A DNA stretch of 24,294 nucleotides from a bacterium (GTDB lineage: Bacteria > JAHJDO01), in NCBI GenBank assembly GCA_030611945.1, contig JAUWOV010000016.1, positions 1 to 24,294 of the forward strand, in the 5' to 3' direction. The notes beneath the pieces are model-generated. The model was not told the DNA's origin, searched no databases, and saw only the letters and a program-made list of their open reading frames with translations. Below, one piece after another: positions 15,791 through 23,933 of this stretch. The first letter of the stretch is position 1; each line of letters starts with the position of its first letter. The translations under genes were made by a program, and so were the position numbers.

Positions 15791-15818
15791 ATTATAATAC
15801 ACAAAAGATGAAAATCAA
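15791..15818 (-). promoter_or_regulatory. Promoter of the fba operon
   Basis: On the minus strand TTGATT (15818-15813), a 16-base spacer and a perfect TATAAT (15796-15791). It sits in the gap between hydE and fba, about 51 bases before the fba ATG. Confidence 0.65.
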
Positions 15819-15828
15819 ACTGTAAAAT

Positions 15829-16848
15829 TCACTGCTCTTCTCTGATTGGCATTGGAGAATGTCCATGGTTTTGCGCGATTTTTCTACCAATTTTCTTCAC
15901 TCTGTTTTCCATACAGTATCTGCAGGTTATAGGATCTTCCCCTATGCACGGTTTATCAGGATAGAGCCTGTAATTTTGCTTGTATCTATCGGGTGTAATA
16001 TTAGGCATCACCACATTAGCCCCGGACTGCAGTATTATCTCTCTGGCATTGGAGCGCAATACATCCATAGCTGTAGTAGCCGGCAGGAGAACCTTCGGAC
16101 AGAGGATTCTAATCAATGCAATAAATTTTTGCACAATTGCAAAATCTCCGTTTTTATTGTTGGCAAGAGGTGTGTCATTATTAGAAATATATGGTCCTGC
16201 TCCTACCATATGAAAATTCCATTTTTTTATGAACAGAATATCTTCCGCTATATCCTCTATTATTTGTCCTGGCAAACCTATCATAGAACCGCTGCCAACT
16301 TGATATCTAAGCTCAAACAGCCATTGGAGACATTGTAATCTTTCATGATAGTCATCATCCGGATGCAGCTTTTTAAACAGGTTTTCATTGCTCGTCTCAA
16401 ATCTTAATAGATATCTGTCTGCGCCGGCATTTTTGAATGCCTTATACTCATCAAAACTTCTCTCCCCAATACTTAGGGTTACAGCCAGATCAGTATGCGT
16501 TTTAATGTCTTCTATTAATTTTGTTAATATCTTTTTTGTAAACCACATATCCTCGCCTGACTGAAGAACGATTGTTTTAAGACCGTGTTTATCTATCAGA
16601 ACAGCTGTTTGGAGAATTTCTTCAGGAGACATCCTGTAACGAGTAATATTTTTATTTGATTTGCGAAGACCGCAGTAAAGACAATCTTTTCTACAAAAGT
16701 TTGAAAATTCACATATGCCTCTTAGATGAACCTCATTACCGACATTTTCTTTTCTTATATAATCAGCTTGTTTAACAATATCAGAGTAATCGTCTCTCTT
16801 TAATATCTCAACTATGTCATGCTTAGAAATATATATCTCTTTCCCCAT
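15829..16848 (-). CDS. hydE: [FeFe]-hydrogenase maturase HydE (radical SAM)
   Basis: 339 residues from ATG 16848; a TTG two codons upstream is possible. HydE is a radical SAM enzyme that helps build the dithiolate-bridged diiron part of the H-cluster. The cluster motif CRKDCLYC holds C52, C56 and C59. The second, non-essential cluster site C-x7-C-x2-C is present at C301, C309 and C312 (CIGEDPITCRYC), as in the Thermotoga type. GSGSMIGLPGQ is a typical core segment. The start lies within the last codons of hydG. Position after hydF and hydG confirms the assignment over biotin synthase relatives. No hydrogenase gene lies in the window. Confidence 0.95.
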   Translation of the reverse strand: MGKEIYISKHDIVEILKRDDYSDIVKQADYIRKENVGNEVHLRGICEFSNFCRKDCLYCGLRKSNKNITRYRMSPEEILQTAVLIDKHGLKTIVLQSGEDMWFTKKILTKLIEDIKTHTDLAVTLSIGERSFDEYKAFKNAGADRYLLRFETSNENLFKKLHPDDDYHERLQCLQWLFELRYQVGSGSMIGLPGQIIEDIAEDILFIKKWNFHMVGAGPYISNNDTPLANNKNGDFAIVQKFIALIRILCPKVLLPATTAMDVLRSNAREIILQSGANVVMPNITPDRYKQNYRLYPDKPCIGEDPITCRYCMENRVKKIGRKIAQNHGHSPMPIREEQ

Positions 16849-18319
16849 TCTCAACTCTTTTGTAGTATTTCATAAGTTTTGCATAAAATTCAGGCATGAG
16901 CTTTTTAACTTCTTCAATTTCCTTGTTTATAATTTTTTCTCCTGCAATCTTTGTTTCTTTACTGCCAAAATCATCTAGCCACTCTCTGAAAGTAAGAATC
17001 GCGTTCAATTTGCAGAACTGTCCTTCCTTACCTGTTTTTAAAAGGTTCATAATGCACTTGCCTGTTCTGCCGCAGCGATATCCTGCAGTGCAAAACGAAG
17101 TAATATATCCCATTTCCGCAAATTCTCTTATTACCTCATCAAGACTGCGTGTATCTCCCAATAAGAATTGCTGACGTTCCTTTTCCTGCTCGGTATATCT
17201 GTCACTGTAAGCCCCAATCCCTATGCGTGTCGATGCATCCGTTTGCGTACACCCCAACGAAAAAGTCTCTCTTCGCATTTGAGCGCTCTCTCTTGCAGTA
17301 ATAATCATCCCTGTATACGGCACTGATAAACGTATCACTGTTACCAGCTTCTTGAAATCGTCATCGCTTACTTTATACTTTGGATCCTGTGTAATCGGAG
17401 AATTTGACGCAGGTTCAAGACGCGGAAAGGAAATAGTATGAGGCCCTATGCCAAATTTTTCCTCTAATTCCCTTGCATGGTATAAAAGTCCCATAACCTC
17501 AAATTTCCAGTCATACAAGCCGAATAAAGCGCCTATTCCAACATCGTCAATCCCTGCTTCCATTGACCTGTGCATGCAGTACAATCTCCATCTATAATCT
17601 GATTTTATCGTGCCTTTTGGATGAACTTCTTGATAGGTTTTATGATGATAGGTTTCCTGAAATACCTGAAACGTTCCTATTCCAACTTCCTTTAGTTTCT
17701 TCAAATCCTCTATTGACAACGGAGCAGCGTTCACATTAACTCTGCGGATGCTTCCCGATCCATTTTTCGTCTTGACCCTAACATCATATATCTGCTTTAT
17801 ACTGGAAGTCATATAATCTATATCAGTAGTCGGATGTTCGCCATAAACAACTATTAATCTCTTGTGCCCGATTTTACCTGCCAAAACCTCTGTTTCTTTC
17901 TTTACTTCTTCCAATGTAAGCACTCTTCTTTTCTCATCCTTGTTTTCTTTTCTGAATCCACAATATAAACAGCTATTCACACACAAGTTTGCCAGATAAA
18001 GAGGAGCAAAGGTTACAATCCTGTTGTCATAGACCTTTTTCTTGATTTTAGAAGCTGTGCTTGCCATTTCCTCCAGCATGTTTTTATCAGTTACATTGAG
18101 TAAAGTGGCCGTTTCGTCAGGACTTAGTGTTTCAACAGCCACTGATTTGTCAAGAATATCCCTTATCTCTTTTGAATCGACACGTTTATTATTTTCTAAT
18201 TTTTTTGTAATCTCTTTATCATTTATAAAATCTCCGTCTCCATCCATATATTTTGTAATCTGATCTCTATTAATCCTGTTTGCTATCCATGATTTTTTAT
18301 CAATTATTTCTGTGCACAT
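16823..18319 (-). CDS. hydG: [FeFe]-hydrogenase maturase HydG (radical SAM), atypical auxiliary site
   Basis: 498 residues. HydG cleaves tyrosine to make the CO and cyanide ligands of the H-cluster iron. The radical SAM motif CVNSCLYC has C113, C117 and C120. The C-terminal auxiliary cluster normally uses C-x2-C-x22-C. Here C410 and C436 sit exactly 26 apart as expected, but the middle position 413 is glycine (SFCTAGYRCGRTGKC). Extra cysteines occur at 416 and 422. So the auxiliary cluster may use a different ligand or be altered. The rest of the domain (GRTG, LNAILTFREWLDDF) is normal. The start overlaps hydF by 16 bases and the end overlaps hydE by 26. Confidence 0.93.
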   Translation of the reverse strand: MCTEIIDKKSWIANRINRDQITKYMDGDGDFINDKEITKKLENNKRVDSKEIRDILDKSVAVETLSPDETATLLNVTDKNMLEEMASTASKIKKKVYDNRIVTFAPLYLANLCVNSCLYCGFRKENKDEKRRVLTLEEVKKETEVLAGKIGHKRLIVVYGEHPTTDIDYMTSSIKQIYDVRVKTKNGSGSIRRVNVNAAPLSIEDLKKLKEVGIGTFQVFQETYHHKTYQEVHPKGTIKSDYRWRLYCMHRSMEAGIDDVGIGALFGLYDWKFEVMGLLYHARELEEKFGIGPHTISFPRLEPASNSPITQDPKYKVSDDDFKKLVTVIRLSVPYTGMIITARESAQMRRETFSLGCTQTDASTRIGIGAYSDRYTEQEKERQQFLLGDTRSLDEVIREFAEMGYITSFCTAGYRCGRTGKCIMNLLKTGKEGQFCKLNAILTFREWLDDFGSKETKIAGEKIINKEIEEVKKLMPEFYAKLMKYYKRVENGERDIYF

Positions 18320-19566
18320 TCTTTAGCTCCTTTAGCTTTTCTAAACACATCCAGAGCGGCAGGAAATGGAGAAAGCACTCTTTCCAATACTCCATGCAGG
18401 AAAGAAATACACACGCCGTAATTTGTTATAGGAACGTCTTCCTGTTTAGCTCGCTGAATTCTAAACAGCATTTCTCTTCTGTTGATCATACATCCTCCGC
18501 AATGAATAACCAGTTTATAGTCCTTTAAGTTTTCAGGATAATCATGCCCCGAATATACATCTATGTTCAGCTTTACACCTGTATATCCTTTTAGCCATCG
18601 CGGGATCTTTACTCTTCCGATATCATCTTCAACAGGATGATGTGTGCATGCTTCCCCAATAAGAATTTTGTCTCCGGAAACCAGTTTGTCTATTTCGCAT
18701 ACACCTCTTACTGCTTCAATCAAGTCCCCTTTGTATCTGGCAAAAAGAATAGAAAACGTTGTACATTTAACGTCTTTTGGAGTATCAGCTACCATCTTTG
18801 ATACAACCTGAGAATCACATACTGAAATGTCAGGCGGCTTCTTTAGGTTGTCCAGTATATGAGCATACTCACTCTCCTTAACAATCAATGCGGCAGAGTC
18901 ATTATCTAACGCATCTCGTATTGTCTGGACCTGAGGAAGAATAATTCTTCCTTTAGGAGCTTCCAAATCAATAGGAACAATAAGCACTGCCAGTCCTTTT
19001 GAAGGAATAAGATCCCCTATAATAGGAGGAGGATTCAAAAAATCATCAGGGCATATCTCAATAAGATGCTTTTTTAAGTCATTTACATATACATCTCTAT
19101 TATTAAAATCCGTGCTGGCGCAAAGAATAATCCGCTCTGTCTTAACTTTTAGTTTTTTTGCAAACTCAAGGGAAGGCGATTTTTGATCAATCTTATTCAA
19201 AACGATAATGAAAGGCGTATTTCTTTTTTTCGCTTCACGTAAAATAGTATCTTCGTATTTTCCCAATATATCTGCTTCAACCAGAAGCAAAATAATATCC
19301 GCTCTGTCAAATATATTCTTTGTTTTTTTGATTCTCAATTCTGAAATGGATGAGATGTCATCTATCCCTGCAGTATCAAGAAACACAACAGGTCCAAGCG
19401 GCAAGAACTCCATAACCTTTTCAACAACATCTGTAGTTGTGCCAGGAATAGGAGAAGTTATTGCCACATCCTGATTAGCAATAAGATTCAAAAAACTGGA
19501 TTTGCCAACATTGGTTCTTCCAAATAATCCTATGTGAAGCCGTAATGATTTAGGCGCTTTTTTCAT
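18304..19566 (-). CDS. hydF: [FeFe]-hydrogenase maturation GTPase HydF
   Basis: 420 residues. HydF is the scaffold that receives the diiron precursor and hands it to the hydrogenase. The N-terminal GTPase has the P-loop GRTNVGKS (16-23), the switch PGTTTD, DTAG near 60 and NKID near 124. The C-terminal cluster-binding domain shows ACTHHPVEDDIGR and HCGGCMINR, giving the expected CxH...HCxxC ligand set. A GAGG ribosome site lies five bases before the ATG. It is the first gene of hydF-G-E. In the 100-base gap upstream I see no convincing promoter, so transcription may continue from the rnf operon. Confidence 0.95.
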   Translation of the reverse strand: MKKAPKSLRLHIGLFGRTNVGKSSFLNLIANQDVAITSPIPGTTTDVVEKVMEFLPLGPVVFLDTAGIDDISSISELRIKKTKNIFDRADIILLLVEADILGKYEDTILREAKKRNTPFIIVLNKIDQKSPSLEFAKKLKVKTERIILCASTDFNNRDVYVNDLKKHLIEICPDDFLNPPPIIGDLIPSKGLAVLIVPIDLEAPKGRIILPQVQTIRDALDNDSAALIVKESEYAHILDNLKKPPDISVCDSQVVSKMVADTPKDVKCTTFSILFARYKGDLIEAVRGVCEIDKLVSGDKILIGEACTHHPVEDDIGRVKIPRWLKGYTGVKLNIDVYSGHDYPENLKDYKLVIHCGGCMINRREMLFRIQRAKQEDVPITNYGVCISFLHGVLERVLSPFPAALDVFRKAKGAKECAQK

Positions 19567-19633
19567 GTATTCCTCTTTTTTTACACGGATATATTAACGC
19601 CAATACAACTAATACTTATAAAGAGAATAAAAC

Positions 19634-19654
19634 ATGATGTGTTGACCATTCCCT
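19634..19654 (+). repeat. Internal copy of the terminal-repeat motif
   Basis: Twenty-one bases that match the inner end of the 137-base terminal repeat (117-137) with a single change (ACCATT for ACCGTT). It lies in the 100-base gap between rnfB and hydF. There is no open frame and no clear hairpin. Confidence 0.6.
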
Positions 19655-19666
19655 AAAGTTTTATAC

Positions 19667-19951
19667 TTATTCGTTGCCAAGCATTTTTGAGATTTGATCT
19701 ATTTGTTTTTGCTTTTTCTTTATAAGCAGGCATGCAGATGCTTTTGCTTTTCCCTCAACAATTGCCCGCGCAAGTTCCATACAGCTTGTAAATCCACACG
19801 CGCTGCAGTTTGCCCCAGGAAGAGCTTTGAAAACCTCTTCTATTTTGGGATCAATCTTTACAGCGAACTTTTTTGATGCATAGCCAAGTACAAGTCCAAA
19901 GATAAATCCAAGTCCCCCAAGAAGCAGAGTTGCTGTTAAAATGATTTTCAT
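19667..19951 (-). CDS. rnfB: Short RnfB-like subunit without ferredoxin domain
   Basis: 94 residues from ATG 19951, whose ATG overlaps the rnfA stop (ATGA); longer readings run into rnfA. It has one N-terminal membrane helix (about 4-24) and then the RnfB cluster motif at C49, C52, C57 and C74 (ALPGANCSACGFTSC). It ends in a lysine-rich helix. Ordinary RnfB continues with one or more ferredoxin-like domains carrying at least two [4Fe-4S] clusters, giving 180 residues or more. Here the gene simply stops, and the 100 bases downstream hold no remnant. Electron entry from ferredoxin would need another protein. Membrane bound, part of Rnf. Confidence 0.88.
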   Translation of the reverse strand: MKIILTATLLLGGLGFIFGLVLGYASKKFAVKIDPKIEEVFKALPGANCSACGFTSCMELARAIVEGKAKASACLLIKKKQKQIDQISKMLGNE

Positions 19952-20535
19952 ATTAAACAGGTAAATCCCATAAAAGCAAGCGACATTAAACCTGCTATGA
20001 TGAACGCAATTGGTACGCCTTTCATACACTCAGGCGCGCCGTCGGTTAGATCCAGCCTTTCCCTTATTGCAGACATAAGAAGCAGCGCAATAGTAAAACC
20101 CACACCGGCGCCCAGACCATTCACAACGCTTTCTATAAAACCAAGATTAGAATCACTGTTAATTGTTACCAGTCCGAGAACAGCGCAGTTTGTAGTAATA
20201 AGCGGAAGAAAAATTCCCAATGCTTGTTGAAGAGCGGGACTTATTTTAGTAATGACCATTTCTACAAACTGAACCAATGTTGCAATCACGAGAATAAATG
20301 TAATTGTTCGTAAAAACATTACATCGAACGGGATCAATAAGTAATGCTGTATAACCCATGCAGTCATTGACGCAATGGTCATAACAAATATTACAGCCAT
20401 TCCCATACCAAAGGCAGCAGAGCTATTTTTGGAAACGCCTATGAATGGGCATATGCCAAGAAATCTATTTAATACATAGTTATTTACCAGAGCTGCGGAA
20501 AGGAATATTATGAATAATTTAGTAAAAAACACCAT
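19948..20535 (-). CDS. rnfA: Rnf complex membrane subunit RnfA
   Basis: 195 residues with six predicted membrane helices. Conserved loops are NYVLNRFLGICPFIGVS near residue 20 and LPLITTNCAVLG near 110; both cysteine-containing half-repeats are typical of RnfA/NqrE and form a membrane cluster site with RnfE. The start abuts the rnfE stop with no gap. It works with RnfE as the ion and electron path across the membrane. Confidence 0.95.
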   Translation of the reverse strand: MVFFTKLFIIFLSAALVNNYVLNRFLGICPFIGVSKNSSAAFGMGMAVIFVMTIASMTAWVIQHYLLIPFDVMFLRTITFILVIATLVQFVEMVITKISPALQQALGIFLPLITTNCAVLGLVTINSDSNLGFIESVVNGLGAGVGFTIALLLMSAIRERLDLTDGAPECMKGVPIAFIIAGLMSLAFMGFTCLI

Positions 20536-21132
20536 TTATGCTTTTCCTTTTTTCGACAAACTATTAAATAAACCAAGAAACAAGCCAAGAGCTATGAATG
20601 CTCCAGGTGGTAAAATCATTATTATCACAGGGTTAAAATTAGTTCCCAATATATGATATCCCCAGATTGTTCCGACTCCAAGTATTTCTCTTACAGCTCC
20701 AAGAAGCGCAAGCGCGCCTGTAAATCCTATTCCCATGCCTAATGCGTCCAAAACAGAAGGGAAAACAGGATTTTTGGATGCAAAAGCCTCTGCTCTGCCA
20801 AGTATAATACAGTTTACAACGATCAATGGAATAAATATTCCAAGAGATTTATTTAATGCAGGAAAATATGCCTGCATTATAAGCTCCACTATAGTTACAA
20901 AAGTGGCAATGATCACAATAAAAGCGGGAATGCGAATATTTGATGGTATAAGTTTTCTGAATAAAGAAACAAGTATATTGGACCCTAAAAGCACAAAGGT
21001 AGTAGCTGCTCCCATGCCTATAGCATTTACCAATGAGGTTGAAACAGCAAGTGTCGGACACATACCCAGAATAAGGCGAAATGTGGGATTCTCCGCAAAA
21101 ATGCCTCTTGAGAAATCTTGTTTAAGGCTCAT
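20536..21132 (-). CDS. rnfE: Rnf complex membrane subunit RnfE
   Basis: 198 residues, six membrane helices, homologous to RnfA. The conserved segments are NPTFRLILGMCPTLAVS near residue 16 and FIPLIVVNCIILGRAEAFA near 105. The ATG overlaps the rnfG stop (ATGA). The RAEAFAS segment and the longer C-terminus separate it from RnfA. Confidence 0.95.
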   Translation of the reverse strand: MSLKQDFSRGIFAENPTFRLILGMCPTLAVSTSLVNAIGMGAATTFVLLGSNILVSLFRKLIPSNIRIPAFIVIIATFVTIVELIMQAYFPALNKSLGIFIPLIVVNCIILGRAEAFASKNPVFPSVLDALGMGIGFTGALALLGAVREILGVGTIWGYHILGTNFNPVIIMILPPGAFIALGLFLGLFNSLSKKGKA

Positions 21133-21674
21133 TCTTGTTTTCTCTCAATCTTTAAAAATTCCGCTATAGATTTTTGCACAGCTTTACTAACAGCGCGCGA
21201 TGATATAGTCGCTCCGGTAATAGCGTCAATAGTACCATTGTCGGAGTCTTTTTTTAAAAAAACTTGTTTCAAAGTTTTGTTCATAAACTGATCTGTGAAC
21301 TTCGTTCCTTCTACTCTTGTTCCAAGACCCGGAGTTTCACCCTGCTTGATGATCTTAATATCTTTTATTGTTTTATCCGGATTTAGCCCTATCTTAATTT
21401 TAATTGTGCTGCCAAATCCTTTTCCAGACGCATCTAGCGCATATCCTATTAACTTATTCTTTATATAAACCTCATAATAAATATAGTTGCCTTTACGGGT
21501 AATTAGCTTAAAACTTGTTGCTTTTGGGAAAATTTCCTTTAGCGCTTTTTCTTCTTCCAGTTTAACTTGTTTTGCAATCGGTTCCTTTGTAACAGTATAG
21601 GTTATCCCAAGAATTGCGCCTGAAATAGCGGCAATTATAAACAGAACCATCGCCAATTTTAATATGTTACGCAT
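21129..21674 (-). CDS. rnfG: Rnf complex flavoprotein RnfG
   Basis: 181 residues. A single N-terminal membrane helix (about 7-29) anchors an extracytoplasmic FMN-binding domain. The flavin is attached covalently to a threonine, here T156 in the motif TGATISS, by a flavin transferase (ApbE) that is not in the window. GETPGLGTRV is the typical loop before it. Overlaps rnfD by eight bases. It takes part in the electron path between RnfD and the other membrane subunits. Confidence 0.95.
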   Translation of the reverse strand: MRNILKLAMVLFIIAAISGAILGITYTVTKEPIAKQVKLEEEKALKEIFPKATSFKLITRKGNYIYYEVYIKNKLIGYALDASGKGFGSTIKIKIGLNPDKTIKDIKIIKQGETPGLGTRVEGTKFTDQFMNKTLKQVFLKKDSDNGTIDAITGATISSRAVSKAVQKSIAEFLKIERKQE

Positions 21675-22623
21675 TTATTTCTCCGAATTTTCTAGGTATT
21701 GTCCACTTCCATCTATCTATCAACGGACTTACGGCATTCATTAATAGTATGGAGTATGCTACTCCTTCAGGATATCCGCCTTTCAACCTTATCAGAACTA
21801 CTATTATTCCAGCTCCTAATCCAAATATAATTTTTCCTCTTGGTGTTATAGGCGTTGTTACATAATCTGTTGCCATGAAGAAAGCGCCAAGGATTAATCC
21901 TCCGCTCAGTATGCTGAACAATGCGTCTCCCGTAAATAAGCCGTTCTTACCGAATATCCAGGAAAGCAATGCTACGCACCCAATGTATGAAAGGGGAGTA
22001 TGCCAAGAAATTCGCTTTCTTATGAATAAATATGCTGCGCCGAGTAGCAACGCAAGAGCGGATGTTTCTCCAATACATCCTCCTATGTTCCCAATAAACA
22101 GGTTCCAGTGGGAAGGAAGCCCTTGAGCCAGATTGAGTTTTACTATTGCTAATGGGGTTGCGCAGGTTTCAGCATCAATCCTTCTGAATAAGCCTGATTG
22201 CGGCGCGAGCCATGTGGTCATAAAAGTAGGCCATGAAGCCATAAGTATTGCTCTGCCTATAAGAGCCGGGTTGAATATATTGCGTCCAAGACCGCCGAAT
22301 ACTTCTTTCCCAAGTATAATAGCGCACGCAGCTCCAACCGCAGGCAGCCATAAAAGCACTCCCGGCGGTATTATCATGCCTAACAAAAGACCTGTCACAA
22401 TAGCGCTGCCATTTGATATAGTTTTGCGTCCTCTTATTTTGGATATAACTGCCTCGGTTATTATGGCTGTGAAGATGCTTATTATAACCGGATACAACGC
22501 TTGCGCGCCAAAAAAATAAATTCCAATACCAAGCGCAGGCGCAAGAGCTATTATAACATCCCACATTGTCTTTCTAATAGATAAATCGGAATGGATACGA
22601 GGAGACGTTGAAATAGTATACAT
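21667..22623 (-). CDS. rnfD: Rnf complex membrane flavoprotein RnfD
   Basis: 318 residues from ATG 22623, which overlaps the rnfC stop (TAATG). The open frame extends 31 codons further upstream, but those lie inside rnfC. Many membrane helices, as in RnfD/NqrB. Typical segments are SPRIHSDLSIRKTMWDV at the start, GKEVFGGLGRNIFNPA near 105-120, and TDYVTTPITPRG near the end. The flavin attachment site, usually [S/T]GAT, reads TCAT here (T153-T156), with cysteine for glycine. The acceptor threonine T156 is kept. Confidence 0.94.
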   Translation of the reverse strand: MYTISTSPRIHSDLSIRKTMWDVIIALAPALGIGIYFFGAQALYPVIISIFTAIITEAVISKIRGRKTISNGSAIVTGLLLGMIIPPGVLLWLPAVGAACAIILGKEVFGGLGRNIFNPALIGRAILMASWPTFMTTWLAPQSGLFRRIDAETCATPLAIVKLNLAQGLPSHWNLFIGNIGGCIGETSALALLLGAAYLFIRKRISWHTPLSYIGCVALLSWIFGKNGLFTGDALFSILSGGLILGAFFMATDYVTTPITPRGKIIFGLGAGIIVVLIRLKGGYPEGVAYSILLMNAVSPLIDRWKWTIPRKFGEINA

Positions 22624-23933
22624 TATTTTTTTAACCGTGTTTTCCCATATTTTATATACTTGACTATCGGTATATTCGCAGGACATACATATGCGCAGGC
22701 ACCGCATTCCATACAATCCAATAATCCGTATTCTTTTGCGTCCTCAAATCGCTCATTTTTTATAGAGTTGGTTATTACATTAGGTAATATTTTCATAGGG
22801 CAGACACTAGCGCAGTTGCCGCATCTTATACAACATTCTTCAGGCTTATCGCAAACCTCGTTCTTTGTTTGCACAAGTATTCCCGATGTGCCTTTAATTA
22901 CCGGAACATCCGCTGTATATTGTGCGATCCCCATCATTGGGCCACCCATTATTATTTTCCCTGCTTCTTCTTTGGCTCCTCCACATGCCTCTATTAAATT
23001 TGAGAATGGAGTTCCTATTCTTACTCTAAGATTTTGCGGATTCCTGACGCCTTTTCCAGTTACAGTTACAATCCGCTCTACCAGAGGTTTTCTTTCTACA
23101 ACAGATTCATATACTGCAAACGATGTGCCGACATTACTAACTATTGCTCCAACATCCATTGGAAGTTCGCCGCTTGGCACTTCACGTTTCAGGAGAGCTT
23201 TTATAAGCTGTTTTTCAGCTCCCTGAGGATATTTTACCTTAAGTGATATCACATCAATATTAAGATCAGGTTCTTTATTAATTTCATCCGCAATTTTTCT
23301 AAACGCATCGGGCTTATTACGTTCAATGCCAATTATGCCTTTCTTTACGCCAGTTGCTTTCATTAAAATTTTGAGTCCTATGACAACTTGTTCTGCATAT
23401 TCCAGCATTAGCCTGTGATCAGCTGTTAGAAATGGTTCACATTCAGCGCCATTTAAAATGTATGTATCAATTTTTTTATTTTCCGGCGGGCTGAGTTTTA
23501 CATGTGTTGGAAACGCAGCGCCGCCAAGTCCAACAACACCTGCTTCCCGTACAATATGTTTTATCTCTTCCTGCTTGAGCGTTTTCCAGTCTCTTTTTGT
23601 TTCTTCAATAGCCCATGTATCAGCCTCATCAGATTCTATGATAATAGATAGAGCTTTAGTTTCTAAAGGATGCAGCATAGGGGAGATATCTATCACTTTA
23701 CCTGATATTGTTGCATGGACAGGAGCGGATACAAATGTCTTCGTATCACCTATCTTCTGTCCTACCTTAACAATATCTCCGATCTTAACCAGCGGCTCAC
23801 ATACTGCGCCTGTATGCTGCTGCAGGGGAATGATTGCTTTTTTAGGAGGACGAAGATTCAAAATTTTCTTTGCACTTGTGCCGGTTTTAGAATCCTCCGG
23901 ATGAATTCCTCCATAAAAGCTAAAATTTATCAT
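22623..23933 (-). CDS. rnfC: Rnf complex NADH-binding subunit RnfC
   Basis: 436 residues, peripheral, cytoplasmic face. The Rnf-Nqr N-terminal barrel carries HPEDSK and PLQQHTGAVCEPLV. The NADH/FMN domain shows GLGGAAFPTHVKL, LNGAECEPFLTADHR and later MGGPMMG. Two [4Fe-4S] motifs follow at 368-379 (CIRCGNCASVCP) and 407-418 (CMECGACAYVCP). The C-terminus is short after the second cluster, as in compact RnfC forms. It is the first gene of the operon, with a weak GGGGA ribosome site about seven bases before the ATG, a leader of about 175 bases and a promoter at 24114-24142. Confidence 0.96.
   Translation of the reverse strand: MINFSFYGGIHPEDSKTGTSAKKILNLRPPKKAIIPLQQHTGAVCEPLVKIGDIVKVGQKIGDTKTFVSAPVHATISGKVIDISPMLHPLETKALSIIIESDEADTWAIEETKRDWKTLKQEEIKHIVREAGVVGLGGAAFPTHVKLSPPENKKIDTYILNGAECEPFLTADHRLMLEYAEQVVIGLKILMKATGVKKGIIGIERNKPDAFRKIADEINKEPDLNIDVISLKVKYPQGAEKQLIKALLKREVPSGELPMDVGAIVSNVGTSFAVYESVVERKPLVERIVTVTGKGVRNPQNLRVRIGTPFSNLIEACGGAKEEAGKIIMGGPMMGIAQYTADVPVIKGTSGILVQTKNEVCDKPEECCIRCGNCASVCPMKILPNVITNSIKNERFEDAKEYGLLDCMECGACAYVCPANIPIVKYIKYGKTRLKK

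Noticed and set aside
19952-20029. 26-codon N-terminal extension of RnfB
   Set aside because: It is the out-of-frame end of rnfA; the ATG at 19951 with a four-base overlap and following membrane helix is the normal start.
22624-22716. 31-codon N-terminal extension of RnfD
   Set aside because: It lies inside rnfC, contains no membrane segment, and homologues begin at the later methionine followed by SPRIHSDLSIR.
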